Of a stretch of 51,500 nt of DNA, positions 47,819-51,500 are shown in pieces. This stretch comes from JAEHDI01 sp035455185 (GTDB lineage Bacteria; Acidobacteriota; Terriglobia; Bryobacterales; Bryobacteraceae): positions 1 through 51,500 of the forward strand of contig DATIFQ010000501.1 in the NCBI GenBank assembly GCA_035455185.1, given 5' to 3'. The notes under the pieces were generated by a model. It had not been told where the DNA came from, ran no database searches, and saw only the letters and a list, made by a program, of their open reading frames with translations. A program made the translations under genes and the position numbers. The first letter of the stretch is position 1. Every line of letters begins with the position of its first letter.

Positions 47819-48618
47819 ATCAGACAAACCCAGCCGCTCGATTCGATCCGGTCGTGACACGCAAAGCCGAAGCTCGCGAACAGGTGCTCGACGCGCTCGG
47901 CCTCGTAGCGCTCGAACCCGGTAACGATGGCCTCACCGCCGGGCGCAAGGACGCGTGCCATCTCGCCAGCAAGTTGCCTGATGGCCGCCGCGTTAAGGTT
48001 CGCCACGAGGAGATCCACCGCGCCGCTCCTCACGGACCGGGCGGAGCCGGCGAACAGTGACACGGGAACTCCCGCCTCGCGCAGGTACGAAGCGGCTGCT
48101 TCGACCGCAGCCGTCTCGATGTCGCAGGCAATCACGCTGTTCGCTCCCATCAGAATCGCGCCCAGCGCGAGGATACCGGAGCCGGTGCCGAGGTCGAAAA
48201 CGCGCCGGCCGGGACGGACGCGGCGCTCCAGAGCTTCGAGCGCAAGCTGCGTGGCCGGATGAAAGCCCGTCCCCGGCGCTGAGCCCGGCGGCATCACGAG
48301 GCGCAGCCGTCCCGCCGGCGTCGGATCATTACGCCAGGAGGGGACGAGGAAGAAGCGTTCGCCAACGAGCTCCGGTTCCCACTGCGCCTGCGAATACGCG
48401 ACCCAATCGCGGTCCTCGCACGCCTCGACGGTGACGTTCGAGGCGGAAATTCTCCCGGCCACCGCGGCCGCCGTGGCCATGTCTTCGAAAAACGCTTCCA
48501 GCCGGCAGCCGCCCTCGAACAGGTCGTGCTCGACGATGCCCTCGGTGCCGGCGTCGGAGAGCTCGGCAACGAGCCCGTCCCTCTCTTCGGCCCGGCACTC
48601 CACCGTCAGACGGAACAT
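47803..48618 (-). CDS. prmA: Ribosomal protein L11 methyltransferase
   Basis: The 271-residue protein matches PrmA, which methylates the lysines and N-terminus of ribosomal protein L11. An N-terminal L11-recognition domain (MFRLTVECRAEERDGLVAEL, GTEGIVEHDLFEGGCRLEA) precedes the methyltransferase domain: PPGSAPGTGFHPATQLALE, VFDLGTGSGILALGAILMGA, IACDIETAAVEAA and LLVANLNAAAIRQLAGE, followed by APGGEAIVTGFERYEAERV. ATG 48618 is used; the GTG at 48627 adds three residues. It follows the DUF1080 gene by five bases and overlaps the small basic gene downstream. All point to one minus-strand operon reaching back to the DUF885 gene. Confidence 0.92.
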   Translation of the reverse strand: MFRLTVECRAEERDGLVAELSDAGTEGIVEHDLFEGGCRLEAFFEDMATAAAVAGRISASNVTVEACEDRDWVAYSQAQWEPELVGERFFLVPSWRNDPTPAGRLRLVMPPGSAPGTGFHPATQLALEALERRVRPGRRVFDLGTGSGILALGAILMGANSVIACDIETAAVEAAASYLREAGVPVSLFAGSARSVRSGAVDLLVANLNAAAIRQLAGEMARVLAPGGEAIVTGFERYEAERVEHLFASFGFACHDRIESSGWVCLICGRS

Positions 48619-48623
48619 CGGTC

Positions 48624-49334
48624 TCACCGCCCCAAAATGGGTTGCAACTCGATCTTTCGGAAGAACACCTCCGCGCCCTCGGACTGGAACAGGATCTTGC
48701 CCCGTGTCACCGAAGACTTCGATCCTTCGTTCACCAGCTTGCCGTTCACCAGGAAGCGGAAGTTGTCGCCGTCAGCCCAAAGCTCGAGCTTGTTCCACTG
48801 GCCGTGTGGTTTCTCCGGGTCGCCGTTTGGATCGCGGTAACCGGCGACGTCTTCCCATTTGCCCTTGCCGAAGCGGTCGAAGCGGCCGCGTCGTTTCGTC
48901 TCGCCTTTCACCGTAACCGCGGTGTCTCCCACGAGGATCAGGTCGCCCGTGCCGCCCTCGATCATCTGGAATTCGATCGACTGCGGCCATAGCTTGTCCT
49001 CGCCGCCGGCGTGATACAGGATGCCGCTGTCGCGCGCGTTTCCTTCGCGAGGGGGAAAGGTTTTCGAGCCCCATCGGAATTCTACGAGCAGGTAATAGTC
49101 CTCGTACTCCTTTTCCGTGATGAAGTACCCGTACTCCTCGCCGGATGCGCGGATCTGGCCGTTTTCGACGCGAAACACGCCTTTCGGGTCGTTATTCTTG
49201 CCGTATTTCTCGATGTAGGTGTAGAACCCGTCCAGGCTCTTGCCGTTGAACAGCTTCTCTTTTGGCCCGAGTCTCGGACCGGCGGCTAGCACGAGCGTGG
49301 CGCAAGTGAGCAGGGAAAGAGCCGTCTTGATCAT
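48624..49334 (-). CDS. Secreted DUF1080 (3-keto-disaccharide hydrolase-like) protein
   Basis: The 236-residue protein has a signal peptide (TALSLLTCATLVLAAG). The DUF1080 jelly-roll/concanavalin-like domain follows: LFNGKSLDGFYTYIEKYG, GVFRVENGQIRASGEEYGYF, YYLLVEFRWGSKTFPPREGN, ARDSGILYHAGGEDKLWPQS, IEFQMIEGGTGDL, and a C-terminal GKILFQSEGAEVFFRKIEL. The family contains glycoside-acting 3-keto-disaccharide hydrolases and many uncharacterised carbohydrate-binding proteins. The ATG at 49334 overlaps the stop of the acyl-CoA ligase by four bases, indicating coupling. A carbohydrate role is likely but not proven. Confidence 0.88.
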   Translation of the reverse strand: MIKTALSLLTCATLVLAAGPRLGPKEKLFNGKSLDGFYTYIEKYGKNNDPKGVFRVENGQIRASGEEYGYFITEKEYEDYYLLVEFRWGSKTFPPREGNARDSGILYHAGGEDKLWPQSIEFQMIEGGTGDLILVGDTAVTVKGETKRRGRFDRFGKGKWEDVAGYRDPNGDPEKPHGQWNKLELWADGDNFRFLVNGKLVNEGSKSSVTRGKILFQSEGAEVFFRKIELQPILGR

Positions 49335-50875
49335 CCCTGTATTCTCGCGCGGATCTCCGTCTTCCGGATCTTTCCACTCCCGGTCTTTGGCAGCGGCGTG
49401 TCCGTGAACTCGATCCGCCGCGGCATTTTGAATTTCGCGATGCGGCCGCGGAGGAGTTCCAGGATGTCCCCCGCCGTGATCGTCGCGCCGGGCCGCGGGA
49501 CGATGACGGCAACGGGAACTTCTCCCCACTTCTCGTCCGGAGCGGCGACAACGGCGCATTCGGCGACATCCGGGTGCGCGGTGATCGCGCGTTCGATCTC
49601 GATCGGTGCAATGTTTTCGCCGCCGCTGACGATGATGTCTTTCTTCCGGTCGACGATATGGATCCGTCCCTCGTCGTCCCAGACGGCCATGTCGCCGGTG
49701 TACAGCCATCCGTCGCGGAGAGCCGCTTCGGTTCCCACCGGATCGTTGTAGTACCCCGCCATGACGTGATCGCTTCGGATGAGAACCTCCCCGGCCGTTG
49801 TCATGTCGCGGGGCACGTCGCTTCCTCCGGAATCCGCTACCCGCAATTCGACGCCGGCGATCGGCGTGCCGGCCATCGCCTGGATGCGGTATCGCTCCGA
49901 GTCGGGAGCAGTCGTGTTGTCCGGTCTGCCAACCGTCACCACCGGACCGGCTTCCGTCAACCCGTAGCTGGCGAGGCACTCGCATTGGAATGCCTGTTCC
50001 ATGCGCTCGATGAGTTCGGGCGACGACGCGGCCCCGCCGATCAGAATGTGCTTCATACTCGACACGTCGAATCGTCTGCGTCCGGGAGCGGCGAGCAACG
50101 CGCCGGCCATGGTGGGCACCAGGCACATGTAGGTGCCCCGGTGCCGCTCGATCAGAACGAAGACCGTCTCCGCGTCGAACCGCCGCACCATGACCTGCGT
50201 GGCTCCGAGCAAAGCGGCGGCTTGAGGATACCCCCACCCGTTGGCGTGAAAAAGCGGGATGGTCTGCAGGACGACGGTGCGATCGCCTTCGGGCATCAGG
50301 AGAGCCACAGACTTTCCGTGGAGGTAGAGAGCACGGTGGGTGAGCAGAACCCCCTTCGGCGTGCCGGTGCTGCCGCTGGTGTAGAAGAGTTCGGCGGGCG
50401 AGTTCTCGTCGATCCCCGTCCAATCGATTCGCCGGGCGCTACCGGCGGCGAGAAGCTCCTCGTAACCTGAGTCCCCGTCGAGCGGGAGGGCACACTTCAG
50501 CGGCGGACAGACCGCGCGCGCCTGCTCGGCCACCGGCGCGAACTCCCCGTCATAGAGCAGCACGCTGGCGCCGGAATGCTCAAGAAGCTGCGACAGTTCG
50601 GATGCGGCCAGTCGCACATTCAGCGGCAGAAGGATCGCTCCCACCATCGGCACGCCGAAGTACGCCTCGAGCAGTTGGTGACGGTTGAAACAGAGGCAGG
50701 CGACGCGGTCGCCCGGCTTGACCCCAACCGCACCTAGGCCCGACGCGAGCCGCTCACAACGCTCCGCGAACTCCGCATAGGTGAACGTCCGGTCGCCGGA
50801 AATGACGGCGGCTTTGCGCGCGTAAAGATCTGCTGCCCGGTAGAGGAACCGGATCGGCGTCAGTGGCAGCACCAT
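49331..50875 (-). CDS. AMP-dependent acyl-CoA synthetase (ligase)
   Basis: The 514-residue protein has all adenylate-forming motifs: YTSGSTGTPKGVLLTHRALY (phosphate-binding loop), ASYGLTEAGPVV, GDMAVWDDEGRIHIVDRKKD (hinge region with the catalytic Asp and Lys), and the C-terminal lysine in LPKTGSGKIRKTEI. It joins a fatty or other carboxylic acid to CoA through an acyl-adenylate. The chain-length or aromatic specificity cannot be read. ATG 50875 (MVLPLTPIRF) aligns with the family; the longer frame from 51004 runs through the end of the DUF885 gene. The stop overlaps the DUF1080 start. Confidence 0.92.
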   Translation of the reverse strand: MVLPLTPIRFLYRAADLYARKAAVISGDRTFTYAEFAERCERLASGLGAVGVKPGDRVACLCFNRHQLLEAYFGVPMVGAILLPLNVRLAASELSQLLEHSGASVLLYDGEFAPVAEQARAVCPPLKCALPLDGDSGYEELLAAGSARRIDWTGIDENSPAELFYTSGSTGTPKGVLLTHRALYLHGKSVALLMPEGDRTVVLQTIPLFHANGWGYPQAAALLGATQVMVRRFDAETVFVLIERHRGTYMCLVPTMAGALLAAPGRRRFDVSSMKHILIGGAASSPELIERMEQAFQCECLASYGLTEAGPVVTVGRPDNTTAPDSERYRIQAMAGTPIAGVELRVADSGGSDVPRDMTTAGEVLIRSDHVMAGYYNDPVGTEAALRDGWLYTGDMAVWDDEGRIHIVDRKKDIIVSGGENIAPIEIERAITAHPDVAECAVVAAPDEKWGEVPVAVIVPRPGATITAGDILELLRGRIAKFKMPRRIEFTDTPLPKTGSGKIRKTEIRARIQG

Positions 50876-50885
50876 GAGTGTCCGG

Positions 50886-51500
50886 TCAGCGTCCCGCGGC
50901 GCCTCCCGCCTGCGGGACGAACTCCTCGAAAACAGCGGAGCGGAGAAGCGAGGGCGGGACCAGACCCTGCGCCAGTACGAAGTCGTGGAAGCGCTTGGCG
51001 TCAAACTTGCCGGCCATCGCTTTCTCCGCCTCCTGCCGCAGTTCCATCAGCTTCGTGTAGCCATAGTAATAGGACGGGGCCTGGCCGGGAGCGCGAAACG
51101 TGTACCGCTCCACTTCCTGGGTGGCCATCGCGTCCGACATCACGACGTCCTCCAACAGAACACGCTTGGCCTCTTCGGGTGTGATTCGGCTGAGCTGGAG
51201 CTCGGGATCGAGAAACGCGCGCGCGGCGCGCAGCAGTCGGTGCTGGAGCGCGATCAGTTGCCCCTCGGCCGGCAGAAACGGCTTGATCACAGCCTCGGCG
51301 TAGAGCCCCCAGCCCTCGACGTTGGTACTGTTGAAGGCGAACACCGCGCGCGCCGTCGACACACCCTGTTCGACGATTGAGGCGAATTGCATCTCGTGGC
51401 CTGGGCGTGCTTCGTGGGCGGTCAGGGTCCACGACGCAGCCTCGAAGGTGAAATCGTCGAAGGATTTCATTTTTCCCGATGTGTCCGGCACGTTCAGCGG
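50886..51500 (-). CDS. DUF885-domain protein, C-terminal part (partial at window edge)
   Basis: The visible 204 codons continue beyond the right edge, so the N-terminus is missing. The zinc-peptidase-like motif TAHEARPGHEMQF (HExxxxH-type in DUF885) is present, followed by VEGWGLYAEAVIKPFLPAEG and DVVMSDAMATQEVERYTFRA, with GQAPSYYYGYTKLMELRQEA near the end. This is the C-terminal half of a DUF885 protein, a family of probable exported metallopeptidase-like proteins whose activity is mostly untested. The stop at 50886 is 11 bp before the acyl-CoA ligase start, so it seems to be the first gene of the operon in view. Confidence 0.88.
   Translation of the reverse strand, partial: PLNVPDTSGKMKSFDDFTFEAASWTLTAHEARPGHEMQFASIVEQGVSTARAVFAFNSTNVEGWGLYAEAVIKPFLPAEGQLIALQHRLLRAARAFLDPELQLSRITPEEAKRVLLEDVVMSDAMATQEVERYTFRAPGQAPSYYYGYTKLMELRQEAEKAMAGKFDAKRFHDFVLAQGLVPPSLLRSAVFEEFVPQAGGAAGR

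Noticed and set aside
1..51500. CRISPR arrays, tRNA or rRNA genes, insertion sequences, prophage genes
   Set aside because: No regularly spaced repeats, cloverleaf signals, transposase or integrase motifs were seen by eye. A machine scan could still find a short or divergent element.

Overview
The window is a GC-rich bacterial chromosome segment with densely packed genes and no phage, insertion sequence, CRISPR array or tRNA that I could see. The gene content points to an acidobacterium of the Bryobacterales/Solibacter type. The pointers are an Oar-like TonB receptor with a carboxypeptidase-regulatory N-terminus, a CRTAC1 (FG-GAP plus ASPIC/UnbV) protein, a VWFA protein of the acidobacterial type, DUF1080 and DUF885 proteins, and PD40-TPR and sulfatase-TPR proteins. 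This placement is inferred from families, not from a computed phylogeny.

Layout. 1-2.2 kb: remnant of a DUF1778 antitoxin, then a secreted endonuclease/exonuclease/phosphatase-fold protein and an outer-membrane barrel. 2.2-9.4 kb: a large PD40-TPR protein with a heme-type CxxCH motif, dihydroxyacetone kinase subunits DhaL-DhaK, a secreted propeller-like protein and a CocE-type hydrolase. 9.5-14.5 kb: an ornithine cyclodeaminase-family enzyme, then the tightly overlapping minus-strand operon xseB-ispA-tlyA-nadK-symporter. 14.5-18.7 kb: a hicBA module whose toxin gene carries a stop codon, then RidA, Ldh-type dehydrogenase, a sugar-binding lipoprotein, an SDR and a PH-domain protein. 18.8-23.6 kb: a Q/P-rich secreted protein, rpsU, and the carbon-metabolism genes glgC, eno and gpmA. 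23.7-27.7 kb: a MerR regulator, a VWFA protein and the moeA-moaC-mogA molybdenum-cofactor operon. 27.8-32.5 kb: a truncated KdpD-like kinase, a KdpE-like regulator, a c-di-AMP (ydaO/yuaA-type) riboswitch and an APC-superfamily transporter with a USP-like tail. 32.5-36.8 kb: an amidase and a pair of M16 peptidases. 36.8-46.3 kb: minus-strand CRTAC1, TPR, sulfatase-TPR, RraA and TonB-receptor genes, the receptor being driven by a perfect sigma-70 consensus promoter. 46.3-51.5 kb: enolase-superfamily enzyme, a small basic protein, prmA, DUF1080 protein, acyl-CoA ligase and the C-terminal part of a DUF885 protein.

The most notable unit is 27.8-32.5 kb. A two-component system resembling KdpDE but without kdpFABC sits beside a transporter whose leader folds like a c-di-AMP riboswitch. 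Together they read as a potassium/osmotic homeostasis module. The second theme is decay of toxin-antitoxin genes: two independent modules each carry an in-frame stop codon, and one also carries a frameshift. Starts were chosen from Shine-Dalgarno spacing and family alignment and are inferences unless stated.
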